Positions 1 to 10,667 of a stretch of DNA of 64,000 bases are shown piece by piece (the stretch's first letter is position 1; every line of letters begins with the position of its first letter). The position numbers were made by a program, and so were the translations under genes. The stretch comes from Vibrio natriegens NBRC 15636 = ATCC 14048 = DSM 759 (GTDB lineage: Bacteria; Pseudomonadota; Gammaproteobacteria; Enterobacterales; Vibrionaceae), in the NCBI RefSeq assembly GCF_035621455.1, contig NZ_CP141822.1:2604001-2668000 (forward strand), written 5' to 3'. The notes beneath the pieces are model-generated. The model was not told the DNA's origin. It did no database searches and saw only the letters and a list, made by a program, of their open reading frames with translations.

Positions 1-111
1 CACTTAACCGATGCCGATTTAATCAAAGTGACTATTAAACGAACTTTACCACCCTATTATGATGAAAAAAAGAGAGTCTTCTCTGAAAAAATGACATTTA
101 TCAGAAACTAA
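1..111 (+). CDS. 3' end of an unidentified gene (partial)
   Basis: Frame 1 is open from the left edge to a TAA at 109-111. The 36 visible residues begin HLTDADLIKV and end SEKMTFIRN, and look like the C-terminus of a real protein rather than random translation. The gene converges on csrA and shares the hairpin terminator at 110-139 with it. I do not recognise the family from this fragment. The spot downstream of csrA carries serine and arginine tRNA genes in enterobacteria, and none is visible here. Confidence 0.55.
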   Translation, partial: HLTDADLIKVTIKRTLPPYYDEKKRVFSEKMTFIRN

Positions 112-139
112 AAAGGCCAGCCCTTCGGCTAGCCTTTTT
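110..139. terminator. bidirectional terminator between the left-edge gene and csrA
   Basis: The stem pairs AAAAAGGC (110-117) with GCCTTTTT (132-139), continues after one mismatch as AGCC/GGCT, and has a CTTC loop. It is flanked by A and T runs, so it can stop transcripts from both sides. Confidence 0.8.
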
Positions 140-171
140 CATTCAAACTAAGCTCTGTAAACAGATGATAC

Positions 172-369
172 TTAGTAGTTACCTGAAGCAACGTTACCAT
201 TGCCTTTTTCAGCTTGAATGCGCATGTAGATTTCTTCGCGGTGAACTGACACTTCCTTCGGAGCGTTAACGCCGATGCGCACTTGGTTACCTTTAACACC
301 TAGTACAGTTACAGTTACCTCATCACCAATCATCAGTGTTTCGCCTACGCGACGAGTCAAAATTAGCAT
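172..369 (-). CDS. csrA: carbon storage regulator CsrA
   Basis: This is a 65-aa RNA-binding dimer that binds GGA-containing hairpins in mRNA leaders and represses or stabilises the messages. Small RNAs of the CsrB type antagonise it. Residues 1-48 match the E. coli protein almost exactly ([20 protein letters not shown] start, RNA-contact Arg44 in VHREEIY), while the C-terminal tail [11 protein letters not shown] differs. The start ATG has a good ribosome site (AAGGAG). The gene is downstream of lysC as in other gammaproteobacteria. The kinase acting on this circuit, BarA/VarS, is encoded at 24189-26987. Confidence 0.98.
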   Translation of the reverse strand: MLILTRRVGETLMIGDEVTVTVLGVKGNQVRIGVNAPKEVSVHREEIYMRIQAEKGNGNVASGNY

Positions 370-413
370 TCTATGCTCCTTGAGTAATCTCTAAATTTTC
401 TTGCTATCACGCT

Positions 414-442
414 ATTATCCAACAAAAGTTATATTTTCGTAA
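414..442 (-). promoter_or_regulatory. probable csrA promoter
   Basis: On the minus strand, TTACGA (437-442) and GATAAT (414-419) are separated by 17 bp in the lysC-csrA gap, with the -10 about 45 bp before the csrA start. This reads as a sigma-70 type promoter. E. coli csrA has several promoters, so others may exist inside lysC. Confidence 0.55.
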
Positions 443-460
443 ACTACCTTGTTAGCGAAA

Positions 461-1648
461 TCACCCTATTAGGGCATGTTTTTGCTGAATGCTTAACGCT
501 TCACTAGACGTAATGTAAGCATCATGAAGAATGTTTGCCGCCATATCCACACAGTCAGGAGATAATACTAGCATCATAGTGAGTGCATTCGTTGCGCAGA
601 AATTGATCGCAATATCTTGCTCAGCCAGCAAATCGCATGCATGCTCGACCATTCCATTGGCCTCAAGCCCTACTGCGGTCAACAGGCTTACCATTTCACT
701 ATTACGGATTTTATCGCTGAACACCAGATCGAACTTGGCACATGCATCTTGTTTTATCATGATACCTGTCCGTTCTGTTTCCTCGATCACATTCCAGACA
801 TCGATACCTAGCATCTGACATTGCTTTGTAGCACTGGACAAATGTTCTTTATCTACTTCAATAATGGCAAGGTCTCGTTGAATAGCTATACCAGAGATGG
901 CTTGTGTGCCAATCTCTCCCTTAACTAAACTACCTTCATTCACATCGAATGTAGAAAGCACGCGTAGTGGTACATTGTTCTTCCATGCATATTGCACCGA
1001 AGGTAAATGTAAAACTTTAGCACCACGGCTTGCCATTGCTTCCATTGAAGGAAAGTCAATCACTGCCATTTTTTGCGCCGTTTTTACTACACGTGGGTCA
1101 CAAGTATAAATACCATCAACGTCGGTAAAGATTTGACACTCATCAGCACGTAGTGCACCAGCCAGTGTCACTGCGCTCGTATCTGAGCCTCCTCGACCTA
1201 ATGTGGTGATATCCCCATTTTCATTCACACCCTGAAAACCTGCGACGATAACGACATGCTCTTGTTCAAGCAATGCCATCACTCTCGTAGTATCAATGTG
1301 CTTAATCGTTGCGTCATTGTGCTGGTTATCAGTCACAATGTTCGCCTGTGCTCCGGTAAGTGAGCGTGCAGGATGACCCATTTTGTTCAGTGTCATCGCC
1401 AACAGTGCCATCGACACTTGCTCACCAGCAGAGAGCAAAACATCAAGTTCTCGGGCTGTAGGAACGCTATCTACCTGTTTAGCTAGGTCCATAAGCCTAT
1501 TGGTTTCGCCTGACATAGCAGACACAACTACAACAACTTGATTACCATCATTTTTCGCCTTAATGATGTGTTCAGCAACTTGGTGGATTCTTTCAATTGA
1601 ACCCACAGAGGTTCCGCCAAACTTTTGCACGATAAGGGGCTTTTTCAC
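461..1648 (-). CDS. lysC: aspartate kinase (aspartokinase)
   Basis: The enzyme phosphorylates L-aspartate, the first step towards lysine, threonine and methionine. The 395-aa protein has the N-terminal kinase motif KFGGTSVG (residues 9-16), the substrate segment TTLGRGGSDTSAV near 150-160, and C-terminal ACT-type regulatory domains from about 265 (ISGIAIQRDLAIIEV). It lacks the homoserine dehydrogenase domain of ThrA and MetL, so it is a monofunctional LysC-like enzyme. It lies between alaS and csrA. The 135-bp leader contains several complementary GGTC/GACC segments (see findings) but no recognisable lysine riboswitch core. The allosteric effector cannot be read from the sequence. Confidence 0.92.
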   Translation of the reverse strand: MKKPLIVQKFGGTSVGSIERIHQVAEHIIKAKNDGNQVVVVVSAMSGETNRLMDLAKQVDSVPTARELDVLLSAGEQVSMALLAMTLNKMGHPARSLTGAQANIVTDNQHNDATIKHIDTTRVMALLEQEHVVIVAGFQGVNENGDITTLGRGGSDTSAVTLAGALRADECQIFTDVDGIYTCDPRVVKTAQKMAVIDFPSMEAMASRGAKVLHLPSVQYAWKNNVPLRVLSTFDVNEGSLVKGEIGTQAISGIAIQRDLAIIEVDKEHLSSATKQCQMLGIDVWNVIEETERTGIMIKQDACAKFDLVFSDKIRNSEMVSLLTAVGLEANGMVEHACDLLAEQDIAINFCATNALTMMLVLSPDCVDMAANILHDAYITSSEALSIQQKHALIG

Positions 1649-1784
1649 CAGTCTTCACCTTCCCAAGACCAAAGTCTCATTCGGACCACATACATTCTGT
1701 TTATATAAGTGGTAGTTACAAGAAAAACCAAGCAGCTTAGTGGGCCAGCTTAATCTCTGGTCCATTAAACCACTTGGTCAACTT

Positions 1785-1823
1785 AAAAAAATTACGCCCA
1801 ATCAAAACAAATTGATTGAGCGT
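1785..1823 (-). terminator. alaS terminator
   Basis: On the minus strand, ACGC-TCAATCAA pairs with TTGATTG-GCGT around a six-base loop (1794-1823), followed by a run of seven T (1785-1791). It lies just after the alaS stop codon. Confidence 0.8.
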
Positions 1824-1844
1824 ATATTTGTTATTTATAGCTTG

Positions 1845-4427
1845 TTACAAGCGCTCTTCTAGCCAAGGCTGAACAGTTTTGATTGCTTCTGGAAGTGCCG
1901 CTACGTCAGTACCGCCAGCTTGCGCCATATCAGGACGACCGCCGCCTTTACCACCAACCTGCTCTGCTACCATTTTAACTAAATCACCCGCTTTGACTTT
2001 GCCAACCAGATCTTTAGTTACACCAGCGATCAAACCAACTTTGTCACCCGTGATGTTAGCCAGAAGTACAACACCAGAACCCATTTGGTTCTTGATATCA
2101 TCAACCATAGTACGTAGGTTTTTGCTGTCAGCACCTTCTAGAGCCGCAACCAATACTTTTGTACCGTTAACTTCTACCGCTTTACCCATGATGTTTGCGC
2201 TTTCTGCCGCAGCCATCTTGTCTTTCAGCTTTTGAATTTCTTTTTCAAGCGCTTTCGATTTTTGCGCAGATTCTGCAAGTTTTTCTTCGTACTTAGCTGT
2301 TTGCGCTTCGATCACGTCTAGAGCTGCTTCACCTGTTACCGCTTCAATACGACGAATACCCGCAGCAATACCGCTTTCCGACGTAATCTTGAACAAACCA
2401 ATGTCGCCCGTGCTAGATGCGTGGATACCACCACAAAGCTCAGTGGAGAAGTCACCCATCGATAGTACGCGAACTTCATCGTCGTATTTCTCACCGAACA
2501 ACGCCATCGCACCTTTCTGCTTCGCAGACTCGATGTCCATGATATTGGTTTCGATAGCGTGGTTACGACGAATTTGAGCGTTAACCAGACGCTCCACTTC
2601 TTTTAGCTCTGCTGCCGTTACCGCTTCAAGGTGTGAGAAGTCAAAACGTAGGTTTTCAGGTCGAACTAGAGAGCCTTTCTGTAGCACGTGCTCACCTAAT
2701 ACGCGACGTAGTGCCTCGTGCAGTAAGTGTGTTGCAGAGTGGTTTAGTGAAGTTGCAGCTCGGCGCTCAGCGTCTACGATTGTTGCAACATCATCACCTT
2801 TCGCCAGAACGCCTTCAGCCATTACACCGTAATGCGCAATTGCATTACCTAGCTTCTGAGTGTCTTCTACACGGAATACGCCAGACTCTGTGCGAATCTC
2901 ACCAGCGTCACCGCACTGACCACCTGACTCAGCGTAGAATGGTGTTTCACCTAGTACGATGATTGCTTTATCGCCTGCTGACAGTGATTCAACTTCGTTG
3001 CCTTCAACGAACATGGCTTCGACAGAACTTGAACCTTTTGTGCCTGTGTAACCACAGAACTCAGTTTCCGCGTCCACTTTGATTGTCGCGTTGTAGTCTG
3101 TACCGAATTGGCCAGCTTCACGAGCACGTTGACGCTGCTCTTCCATTGCTTTCTCAAAACCTTCTTCGTCGATAGTGAACTCACGCTCACGAGCAACGTC
3201 GTTAGTTAAATCAGCAGGGAAGCCGTAGGTGTCGTAAAGTTTAAATACTGTTTCACCATCTAGCTCTTTGCCATCCAGGTTATCTAGCGCTTCGTTCAGG
3301 ATCGACATACCACGATCAAGCGTACGACCGAAGTTTTCTTCTTCGATACGCAGTACTTTCTCTACAACCGCTTGTTGACGCTTCAGTTCTTCACCAGCAG
3401 TACCCATGACTTCTGCAAGTACACCAACCAGTTTGTAGAAGAATACACCTTGTGCACCAAGCTTGTTACCATGACGAACAGCACGACGGATAATACGTCG
3501 TAGAACGTAACCACGTCCTTCATTTGAAGGCATCACGCCATCAACGATCAAGAATGAACATGAACGAATATGGTCTGCGATAACGCGTAGAGACTGGTTA
3601 GACAGGTCTTCGTAACCAACTACTTCAGCAGCTGCTTTGATCAGAGTTTGGAATACGTCGATTTCGTAGTTTGAGTGAACGCCTTGCATGATCGCTGAGA
3701 TACGCTCAATACCCATACCTGTATCAACAGATGGTTTTGGCAGCGGCTCCATAGTACCGTCAGCATGACGGTTGAACTGCATGAATACGTTGTTCCAGAT
3801 CTCGATGAAACGGTCACCATCTTCTTCAGGAGTACCAGGGCGACCACCCCAGATGTGCTCACCGTGATCGTAGAAAATTTCAGTACATGGACCACAAGGA
3901 CCTGTGTCACCCATCTGCCAGAAGTTGTCTGACTCGTATGGCTTACCACCTTTTTTATCACCAATACGGATGATACGGTCTGCTGGAACGCCTACCTTTT
4001 GGTTCCAGATATCAAATGCTTCATCATCGGTTTCGTAGATAGTAACCAGCAGGCGCTCTTGAGGTAGTTTCAGTACTTGAGTCAAAAATTCCCAAGCAAA
4101 TGAAATCGCGTCTTCTTTGAAGTAATCACCAAAGCTGAAGTTACCTAGCATCTCGAAGAAAGTATGGTGACGGGCTGTGAAACCTACGTTTTCCAGGTCA
4201 TTATGTTTACCGCCAGCACGTACACAACGTTGAGCCGTAGTCGCTCGAGTATAGGCTCGTTTTTCCAAGCCTAAGAAGCAATCTTTAAATTGGTTCATAC
4301 CTGCGTTTGTGAACAGCAGGGTTGGGTCGTTATGTGGTACTAACGATGAACTTTCTACGATTTGGTGTCCTTTGCTTTCAAAGAACTTGAGGAACGAGTT
4401 ACGAACCTCGTCAGTGCTCATGTACAT
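1845..4427 (-). CDS. alaS: alanyl-tRNA synthetase
   Basis: The enzyme charges tRNA-Ala and edits mischarged Ser and Gly. The 860-aa length is normal. It has an N-terminal class II catalytic core (residues 1-240), with motif 2 around the [20 protein letters not shown] segment. The editing domain carries zinc ligands H563 and H567 (HSATHLLH) and C665 and H669 (CGGIH). A coiled C-terminal C-Ala region follows and ends in a [15 protein letters not shown] segment. The start is preceded by AGGAAGAG. A second in-frame ATG two codons later is an alternative. The gene has its own terminator and follows recX, as in most gammaproteobacteria. Confidence 0.98.
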   Translation of the reverse strand: MYMSTDEVRNSFLKFFESKGHQIVESSSLVPHNDPTLLFTNAGMNQFKDCFLGLEKRAYTRATTAQRCVRAGGKHNDLENVGFTARHHTFFEMLGNFSFGDYFKEDAISFAWEFLTQVLKLPQERLLVTIYETDDEAFDIWNQKVGVPADRIIRIGDKKGGKPYESDNFWQMGDTGPCGPCTEIFYDHGEHIWGGRPGTPEEDGDRFIEIWNNVFMQFNRHADGTMEPLPKPSVDTGMGIERISAIMQGVHSNYEIDVFQTLIKAAAEVVGYEDLSNQSLRVIADHIRSCSFLIVDGVMPSNEGRGYVLRRIIRRAVRHGNKLGAQGVFFYKLVGVLAEVMGTAGEELKRQQAVVEKVLRIEEENFGRTLDRGMSILNEALDNLDGKELDGETVFKLYDTYGFPADLTNDVAREREFTIDEEGFEKAMEEQRQRAREAGQFGTDYNATIKVDAETEFCGYTGTKGSSSVEAMFVEGNEVESLSAGDKAIIVLGETPFYAESGGQCGDAGEIRTESGVFRVEDTQKLGNAIAHYGVMAEGVLAKGDDVATIVDAERRAATSLNHSATHLLHEALRRVLGEHVLQKGSLVRPENLRFDFSHLEAVTAAELKEVERLVNAQIRRNHAIETNIMDIESAKQKGAMALFGEKYDDEVRVLSMGDFSTELCGGIHASSTGDIGLFKITSESGIAAGIRRIEAVTGEAALDVIEAQTAKYEEKLAESAQKSKALEKEIQKLKDKMAAAESANIMGKAVEVNGTKVLVAALEGADSKNLRTMVDDIKNQMGSGVVLLANITGDKVGLIAGVTKDLVGKVKAGDLVKMVAEQVGGKGGGRPDMAQAGGTDVAALPEAIKTVQPWLEERL

Positions 4428-4569
4428 GCAGCTCTTCCTGAAAATAGTCGAGTTAGAATTTCGCCGTATTGTAGATCAAGCAATCAGCTACGACTAGTTT
4501 TCTTACGGAAAAGAGGTCTTAGAGGAATAATTTTGAAGAAAAACAAAAAAAAATGCTGGAGAATCCCGC

Positions 4570-5037
4570 TCAATCGTGTTCGTCAAAGCTCAGTGCATAG
4601 CTGATTTGGTCAAAGCTGTATCCACGATATTGCATAAAACGCACCTGTTTGGCGTACTCTTTCTGGTCTTTGGCTTTTATGCCTTTGAATTTTTTCTCAG
4701 CCGCCATTCTTGCCAGTTCAAACCAGTCTTGTGGCTCTTCCATCATCGCTTCTTCGACAACCGATTCCGCTACGCGCTTTTGGGCTAATTCCTGACGGAT
4801 CCTGCGTTCACCATGACCTTTATAGACATGTTGTCGAATCTGGCTTTTGGCATAACGCAAATCATCAAGATAATTGTGATCCAGACAAAAATTGATCGCG
4901 GCTTCGATATCGGCTTCTTCATACCCTTTCAATGCCAGCTTTTGATATAGCTCGTACTGTCCGTGGTCACGACGGCTCAGTAACTGAATCGCAGCTTCTT
5001 TACTTGAAAGAGTTGGCGCTTGACGCTTTTGGTACAT
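4570..5037 (-). CDS. recX: RecA-modulating protein RecX
   Basis: RecX caps and inhibits RecA filaments. This 155-aa basic, helical protein has the RecX three-helix repeats ([47 protein letters not shown]). It lies 114 bp downstream of recA on the same strand, beyond the recA hairpin at 5105-5127, so it is probably expressed at a low level by read-through from the recA promoter. The stop region is followed on the minus strand by a T-rich run without a strong hairpin. Confidence 0.95.
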   Translation of the reverse strand: MYQKRQAPTLSSKEAAIQLLSRRDHGQYELYQKLALKGYEEADIEAAINFCLDHNYLDDLRYAKSQIRQHVYKGHGERRIRQELAQKRVAESVVEEAMMEEPQDWFELARMAAEKKFKGIKAKDQKEYAKQVRFMQYRGYSFDQISYALSFDEHD

Positions 5038-5104
5038 GATGATCCTAAACCTATTTTTCCTGTACAGATTTGTTGTTCAGCACTTTAGATATAGCAAATA
5101 CAAC

Positions 5105-5127
5105 AAAGCCCCGCGTCGCAGGGCTTT
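5105..5127 (-). terminator. recA hairpin / partial terminator
   Basis: AAAGCCC and GGGCTTT pair around a CG-rich inner stem between recA and recX. The downstream T tract is broken (TTTGTTGTATTT), consistent with partial read-through into recX. Confidence 0.65.
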
Positions 5128-5151
5128 TATATCTTTTATTTAAAGTCGAAG

Positions 5152-6198
5152 TTAAAACTCTTCTTCTTTCTTCTCTGGCATTTCACCGGCTTCAGGTCCC
5201 TCAGCTACAGCTGGAGACAAAAGCATCTCACGAAGTTTCTTGTCGATAGTCTGAGCAACTTCTGTATGTTCACGCAGGTAATTACAAGCATTTGCTTTGC
5301 CCTGACCGATCTTGTCGCCATTGTAGCTGTACCAAGCACCTGCTTTTTCAACCAGTTTGTGCTTCACGCCTAAGTCTACCAGCTCACCTTCGCGGTTAAA
5401 GCCTTGACCATACATGATCTGCGTGTTTGCTTCTTTAAATGGTGCTGCAATCTTGTTCTTAACGACTTTGATGCGAGTTTCGTTACCTACAACTTCGTCG
5501 CCTTCTTTGATTGCGCCAGTACGACGGATATCAAGACGAACCGATGCGTAGAATTTAAGTGCGTTACCGCCAGTTGTTGTTTCTGGGTTACCGAACATCA
5601 CACCAATCTTCATACGGATTTGGTTGATGAAGATACACATACAGTTAGACTGCTTCAGGTTACCTGTTAGCTTACGCATCGCTTGAGAAAGCATACGAGC
5701 TTGGAGACCCATGTGGCTGTCGCCCATTTCGCCTTCGATTTCTGCTTTTGGAGTCAGTGCTGCCACAGAGTCGACAACCATTACGTCGATAGCACCAGAG
5801 CGCGCTAATGCGTCACAGATTTCTAGCGCTTGCTCACCCGTATCAGGCTGAGAAACCAAAAGTGCATCGATATCTACGCCAAGCTTCTTCGCGTATACAG
5901 GATCCAGAGCGTGCTCCGCATCGATAAACGCACAAGTTTTGCCTTCACGCTGTGCTGCTGCAATAAGTTCAAGAGTTAGTGTCGTTTTACCCGAAGATTC
6001 CGGACCGTATACTTCAACAATACGGCCCATCGGTAAGCCACCAGCACCCAAAGCGATATCAAGAGAAAGAGAACCCGTTGAGATGGTTTCTACGTCCATT
6101 GCGCGGTTATCGCCAAGGCGCATGATTGAGCCTTTACCGAATTGTTTTTCAATTTGACCTAGCGCAGCGGCGAGCGCTTTCTGTTTGTTCTCGTCCAT
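5152..6198 (-). CDS. recA: recombinase RecA
   Basis: RecA is the DNA-dependent ATPase that drives strand exchange and LexA self-cleavage in the SOS response. The protein is 348 aa from the chosen start [20 protein letters not shown] longer reading from an ATG at 6219 exists, but GGAGAAAGTA sits seven bases before the chosen ATG and the E. coli N-terminus aligns there. Walker A is GPESSGKT (65-72). Loop L2 is visible in the [19 protein letters not shown] stretch. The C-terminus is acidic ([10 protein letters not shown]). The promoter carries a LexA operator at 6290-6305. Confidence 0.98.
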   Translation of the reverse strand: MDENKQKALAAALGQIEKQFGKGSIMRLGDNRAMDVETISTGSLSLDIALGAGGLPMGRIVEVYGPESSGKTTLTLELIAAAQREGKTCAFIDAEHALDPVYAKKLGVDIDALLVSQPDTGEQALEICDALARSGAIDVMVVDSVAALTPKAEIEGEMGDSHMGLQARMLSQAMRKLTGNLKQSNCMCIFINQIRMKIGVMFGNPETTTGGNALKFYASVRLDIRRTGAIKEGDEVVGNETRIKVVKNKIAAPFKEANTQIMYGQGFNREGELVDLGVKHKLVEKAGAWYSYNGDKIGQGKANACNYLREHTEVAQTIDKKLREMLLSPAVAEGPEAGEMPEKKEEEF

Positions 6199-6283
6199 TA
6201 CTTTCTCCGATTTATTCATCTTTTTGGGCGACGAATAGTCATTAAACTTTTCTTGAGCAGTTAATCGCTCAGCAATGAAAGTT

Positions 6284-6322
6284 ATTATACTGTTGATTCA
6301 TACAGTGTCTATACCTGTATAG
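6284..6322 (-). promoter_or_regulatory. recA promoter with LexA (SOS) box in the spacer
   Basis: On the minus strand, TAGACA (-35), a 16-bp spacer, and TATAAT (-10) are contiguous. The spacer is exactly the SOS box CTGT-N8-ACAG (6290-6305), so LexA would block RNA polymerase completely. A second perfect palindrome, CTATAC-AG-GTATAG (6309-6322), lies immediately upstream and may be another operator. Confidence 0.9.
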
Positions 6323-6388
6323 AAAAAACTTTAGCTGATCTACGTATAACTTTGCCGCAGAGCTTATCACGTCTGGGCTAACGTACTT

Positions 6389-6886
6389 TTAAATTTTCTC
6401 ATCCAAATGCTGATAGATTCGAGTCAGTGCATGAAACACGGCTTGTTCACGAACGGCTGCACGATCACCGTCAAAGTGCATGGTTTCAACCAAAAGCCAT
6501 TGTTGATTATCTGCGAATGCAAAACATACTGTCCCAACGGGCTTTTCTTCGCTGCCGCCACCTGGTCCGGCAATACCACTGATCGAGACGCCTATCGTTG
6601 CATTCGAATGCTCAAGCGCACCTTGAACCATTTCAATCACAACGGGTTCACTGACGGCTCCGTGCATTTCCAGTGTCTTTTGCTTAACACCGAGCATCTC
6701 CATTTTCGCTTCATTGCTGTAAGTCACAAATGCACGATCCAGCCAGCCTGAACTGCCAGCAATGTCTGTAATGGCGGCAGCAACACCACCTCCGGTGCAA
6801 GATTCCGCGGTCGTCATCACATGTCCATGCTGCTCGAGTAACACACCTAAATCTGCGCTTAATTTTGTTGTTCTTTCCATAGCCAA
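6389..6886 (-). CDS. pncC: nicotinamide-nucleotide amidase PncC (CinA C-terminal family)
   Basis: PncC deamidates nicotinamide mononucleotide to nicotinate mononucleotide, recycling pyridine nucleotides including the NMN made by NAD-dependent DNA ligase. The 165-aa protein is the stand-alone CinA C-terminal domain. It has [22 protein letters not shown] near residues 25-44 containing the catalytic Ser, FVTYSNEAK with the conserved Tyr and Lys, and the glycine-rich segment [18 protein letters not shown]. It is transcribed divergently from mutS and sits upstream of recA, the same order as E. coli ygaD-recA. Confidence 0.93.
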   Translation of the reverse strand: MAMERTTKLSADLGVLLEQHGHVMTTAESCTGGGVAAAITDIAGSSGWLDRAFVTYSNEAKMEMLGVKQKTLEMHGAVSEPVVIEMVQGALEHSNATIGVSISGIAGPGGGSEEKPVGTVCFAFADNQQWLLVETMHFDGDRAAVREQAVFHALTRIYQHLDEKI

Positions 6887-6964
6887 AATGCCCTTTGTCT
6901 CTTTTTACTTGATAGGGATTCACGTATCCTAAGCCGCTCCGGAAATAAACAAAAGAACTTACCT

Positions 6965-9526
6965 GTGAAAGCTGAACAAAAACACACTCCGATGATGCAG
7001 CAATACCTCAAGCTAAAGGCTGAGAACCCTGATATTTTGCTGTTTTACCGCATGGGCGATTTCTACGAGCTCTTCTATGATGATGCTAAGCGTGCCTCTC
7101 AACTGCTTGATATCTCATTGACTAAACGTGGTGCATCTGCAGGAGAGCCTATTCCTATGGCGGGTGTGCCATTTCATGCCGTAGAAGGCTATTTGGCCAA
7201 ACTTGTTCAGCTTGGTGAGTCTGTCGCAATCTGTGAACAGATCGGTGATCCCGCTACCAGTAAAGGGCCTGTTGAGCGTAAAGTCGTGCGCATTGTTACT
7301 CCGGGTACCGTCACTGACGAAGCTCTTCTCTCTGAGCGCCTCGATAACTTAATTGCAGCGATTTATCACCACAACGGTAAGTTTGGTTATGCGACGCTGG
7401 ATGTCACTTCAGGACGTTTTCAATTAACGGAACCTGAAACCGAAGAGGCAATGGCGGCTGAACTGCAACGCACCGCACCACGTGAGTTACTGTTTCCTGA
7501 AGATTTTGAACCCGTCCATTTGATGTCGAGCCGCAACGGTAACCGTCGTCGTCCGGTATGGGAATTTGAATTAGATACCGCGAAACAACAACTGAATCAG
7601 CAATTCGGTACCAAAGATTTGATTGGCTTTGGCGTGGAACACGCGTCACTCGGATTATGTGCCGCAGGTTGTTTGATCCAGTATGTAAAAGACACCCAGC
7701 GTACTGCGCTACCGCACATTCGTTCTTTGACTTTTGATCGTCAGGATCACTCTGTCATTCTGGATGCCGCCACGCGTCGTAACCTCGAAATTACTCAAAA
7801 CCTTGCAGGCTCGACAGACAATACGTTGGCCGCTGTTCTCGATCACTGTGCAACCCCAATGGGAAGCCGCATGCTCAAGCGTTGGCTCCATCAACCAATG
7901 CGCTGCATCGATACATTAAACAATCGCCTTGATGCCATCGGTGAAATTAAAGACCAAAGCCTATTTGCCGATCTTCAGCCCACTTTAAAACAGATTGGTG
8001 ATATTGAACGAATTTTAGCCCGTCTGGCGTTACGATCTGCCCGTCCTCGTGACATGGCTCGTCTACGTCACGCTATGCAGCAATTGCCAGAGCTAGAAGC
8101 CATTACTGCCTCACTGACTCATCCATACCTCGTGAAGCTGGCTCAGTTTGCAGCACCAATCGATGATGTGTGCGAATTACTCGAACGTGCAATCAAAGAA
8201 AACCCTCCTGTTGTGATTCGCGACGGTGGCGTTATCGCCGAGGGATATAATGAAGAGCTGGATGAGTGGCGTAAACTCGCTGATGGCGCAACAGAATACT
8301 TAGAAAAACTCGAATCGGACGAACGTGAACGTCATGGCATTGATACACTTAAAGTTGGTTACAACAATGTGCATGGCTTCTACATTCAAGTTAGCCGTGG
8401 TCAAAGCCATTTGGTACCGCCACACTATGTGCGTCGCCAAACTCTTAAAAACGCAGAACGCTATATCATTCCTGAGCTGAAAGAACACGAAGACAAAGTG
8501 CTTAACTCTAAGTCAAAAGCACTCGCGTTAGAAAAGCAGCTTTGGGAAGGGCTGTTTGATCTGTTGATGCCGAACCTAGAACAGTTACAGAATTTGGCCT
8601 CTGCGGTTTCTCAATTGGATGTACTACAAAACCTGGCAGAACGTGCTGATTCACTCGATTACTGCCGTCCGACATTAGTCAAAGAACCAGGTATCCAAAT
8701 CCAATCAGGTCGCCACCCTGTTGTAGAGCAAGTCACCAGTGACCCATTTATCGCCAACCCAATAGAGCTAAACCCACAGCGTAAGATGTTGATAATTACG
8801 GGTCCGAACATGGGTGGTAAATCGACATACATGCGCCAAACTGCATTGATCGCGCTGATGGCTCACATCGGTTCGTACGTTCCAGCTGAATCAGCTCAGA
8901 TTGGATCGTTAGATCGTATTTTCACTCGTATTGGTGCTTCTGATGACTTAGCCTCCGGGCGATCAACGTTTATGGTGGAAATGACGGAAACGGCGAATAT
9001 TCTGCACAACGCAACGAAAAACAGCTTAGTACTGATGGATGAAATTGGTCGAGGCACCAGTACTTATGATGGTCTGTCTTTGGCATGGGCAAGCGCAGAA
9101 TGGCTGGCAACACAAATCGGCGCGATGACACTGTTCGCCACCCATTACTTTGAGCTGACTGAACTACCAAGTCAGTTGCCAAATCTGGCCAACGTCCACT
9201 TAGACGCGGTCGAGCATGGAGACAGCATTGCGTTTATGCACGCAGTTCAAGAAGGTGCAGCCAGCAAATCATACGGTCTGGCAGTTGCTGGCTTGGCTGG
9301 TGTCCCAAAAACCGTGATCAAAAATGCACGTGCGAAGTTATCTCAACTTGAACAGTTAAGTCATGGTAACGACTCCCCTCGCCCGGGAGCGGTCGATGTG
9401 GCGAATCAGCTCAGCCTTATTCCTGAGCCAAGCGAAGTGGAGCAAGCTTTATCAAACATCGATCCCGATGAGATGACGCCTCGCCAGGCACTTGAAGAAC
9501 TGTATCGTTTGAAAAAAATGCTTTAG
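6965..9526 (+). CDS. mutS: DNA mismatch repair protein MutS
   Basis: MutS recognises mismatches and small loops and recruits MutL. The 853-aa protein has the mismatch-binding F-x-E motif (FYE, residues 33-35) in domain I, the lever and clamp domains, Walker [10 protein letters not shown] (from residue 613), Walker B with DEIGRGTST (from 692), and the C-terminal dimer/tetramer region ending [17 protein letters not shown]. It is monocistronic, divergent from pncC, and convergent with rpoS across a shared terminator. The mutS-rpoS neighbourhood is a known variable spot in enterobacteria; here only 74 bp separate the genes and nothing is inserted. Confidence 0.98.
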   Translation: MKAEQKHTPMMQQYLKLKAENPDILLFYRMGDFYELFYDDAKRASQLLDISLTKRGASAGEPIPMAGVPFHAVEGYLAKLVQLGESVAICEQIGDPATSKGPVERKVVRIVTPGTVTDEALLSERLDNLIAAIYHHNGKFGYATLDVTSGRFQLTEPETEEAMAAELQRTAPRELLFPEDFEPVHLMSSRNGNRRRPVWEFELDTAKQQLNQQFGTKDLIGFGVEHASLGLCAAGCLIQYVKDTQRTALPHIRSLTFDRQDHSVILDAATRRNLEITQNLAGSTDNTLAAVLDHCATPMGSRMLKRWLHQPMRCIDTLNNRLDAIGEIKDQSLFADLQPTLKQIGDIERILARLALRSARPRDMARLRHAMQQLPELEAITASLTHPYLVKLAQFAAPIDDVCELLERAIKENPPVVIRDGGVIAEGYNEELDEWRKLADGATEYLEKLESDERERHGIDTLKVGYNNVHGFYIQVSRGQSHLVPPHYVRRQTLKNAERYIIPELKEHEDKVLNSKSKALALEKQLWEGLFDLLMPNLEQLQNLASAVSQLDVLQNLAERADSLDYCRPTLVKEPGIQIQSGRHPVVEQVTSDPFIANPIELNPQRKMLIITGPNMGGKSTYMRQTALIALMAHIGSYVPAESAQIGSLDRIFTRIGASDDLASGRSTFMVEMTETANILHNATKNSLVLMDEIGRGTSTYDGLSLAWASAEWLATQIGAMTLFATHYFELTELPSQLPNLANVHLDAVEHGDSIAFMHAVQEGAASKSYGLAVAGLAGVPKTVIKNARAKLSQLEQLSHGNDSPRPGAVDVANQLSLIPEPSEVEQALSNIDPDEMTPRQALEELYRLKKML

Positions 9527-9554
9527 CTGTAATTGGATACCCTGCTTAAAACGC

Positions 9555-9584
9555 AAAAAGGCTATGGTTCACCATAGCCTTTTC
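9555..9584. terminator. bidirectional mutS/rpoS terminator
   Basis: AAAAGGCTATGG pairs perfectly with CCATAGCCTTTT around a TTCA loop, with A and T runs on either side. Confidence 0.92.
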
Positions 9585-9600
9585 TCTTTATGTATGTCGA

Positions 9601-10587
9601 TTAGTCATCTTCGACGTTAAACAAGTTTTCCATATTCAGGCCTTGTTTAATCAATACTTCGCGTAGACGACGTAGACCTTCCACTTGGATCTGGCGAACG
9701 CGTTCACGAGTAAGTCCAATTTCACGCCCTACTTCTTCCAGCGTTGAAGGTTCATAACCTAATAAACCAAAACGACGAGCCAACACTTCTTTCTGTTTCG
9801 GGTTCAACTCTTCAAGCCAATGGATTAGAGAAGACTTGATATCGTCATCTTGTGTCGAAACTTCAGGGTCAGAATTGTTACCATCTGGAATAATATCAAG
9901 TAGTGCTTTTTCACCATCACCACCAATTGGCGTGTCGACAGAACTAATACGCTCATTCAAGCGAAGCATTTTGCTGACATCTTCAACAGGAATATCAAGT
10001 TGCGCTGCAATCTCTTCGGCTGTTGGTTCATGATCGAGCTTCTGAGAAAGTTCACGCGCAGTACGCAGATAAATGTTCAGCTCTTTCACAACGTGAATCG
10101 GTAAACGAATGGTACGCGTTTGGTTCATCAACGCACGTTCGATCGTTTGTCGAATCCACCATGTTGCATAGGTAGAGAAACGGAAACCGCGTTCTGGGTC
10201 GAATTTCTCAACTGCACGGATCAAGCCAAGGTTACCTTCTTCAATAAGGTCCAGAAGGGCTAAACCGCGGTTGCTGTAACGACGAGAGATCTTTACAACT
10301 AAGCGTAAGTTACTTTCGATCATGCGCTTACGAGCAGCTTCGTCGCCACGTAATGCGCGTCGAGCATAAAGCACTTCTTCTTCAGCAGTGAGTAGAGGTG
10401 AGAAGCCAATTTCACCTAGATACAATTGGGTGGCATCTAAGCTCTTGCTGCTTGCATCGAATTCTTCACGCGCAGCAGTTTTGCTTTCTGTGGATGATGA
10501 TTTTCCGAGTTGACTCGCAACGGTCTTCACTGACTCATCGTCAAAATCAAACTCTTCAACTTTGGTTACTGTGTTGCTGATACTCAT
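9601..10587 (-). CDS. rpoS: stationary-phase sigma factor RpoS (sigma-38)
   Basis: This is the alternative sigma factor for stationary-phase and general stress genes. The chosen start gives 328 aa ([13 protein letters not shown]), because GGGGGAGG lies just before that ATG; an upstream in-frame ATG would add 12 residues without such a site. Region 1.2 begins near [16 protein letters not shown], region 2 contains [35 protein letters not shown], and region 4.2 contains [27 protein letters not shown]. It lies 80 bp downstream of nlpD. In enterobacteria its main promoter is inside nlpD, and the same is likely here. Confidence 0.98.
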   Translation of the reverse strand: MSISNTVTKVEEFDFDDESVKTVASQLGKSSSTESKTAAREEFDASSKSLDATQLYLGEIGFSPLLTAEEEVLYARRALRGDEAARKRMIESNLRLVVKISRRYSNRGLALLDLIEEGNLGLIRAVEKFDPERGFRFSTYATWWIRQTIERALMNQTRTIRLPIHVVKELNIYLRTARELSQKLDHEPTAEEIAAQLDIPVEDVSKMLRLNERISSVDTPIGGDGEKALLDIIPDGNNSDPEVSTQDDDIKSSLIHWLEELNPKQKEVLARRFGLLGYEPSTLEEVGREIGLTRERVRQIQVEGLRRLREVLIKQGLNMENLFNVEDD

Positions 10588-10667
10588 AACGCCTCCCCCT
10601 GGCGAGTTAGCAAGACATGACAACTCAATATGTCGCTAAATGGTTTCGCAAGTTGTTATTCAAAGTT

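Noticed and set aside
1649..1783. Lysine riboswitch upstream of lysC
   Set aside because: The conserved L-box core segments are not visible; only simple complementary repeats are present.
4505..4569. recX terminator
   Set aside because: There is a long T run on the minus strand but no stable hairpin ahead of it.
9527..9600. Horizontal insertion between mutS and rpoS
   Set aside because: This junction is a variable spot in enterobacteria, but here the gap is 74 bp and holds only a terminator.
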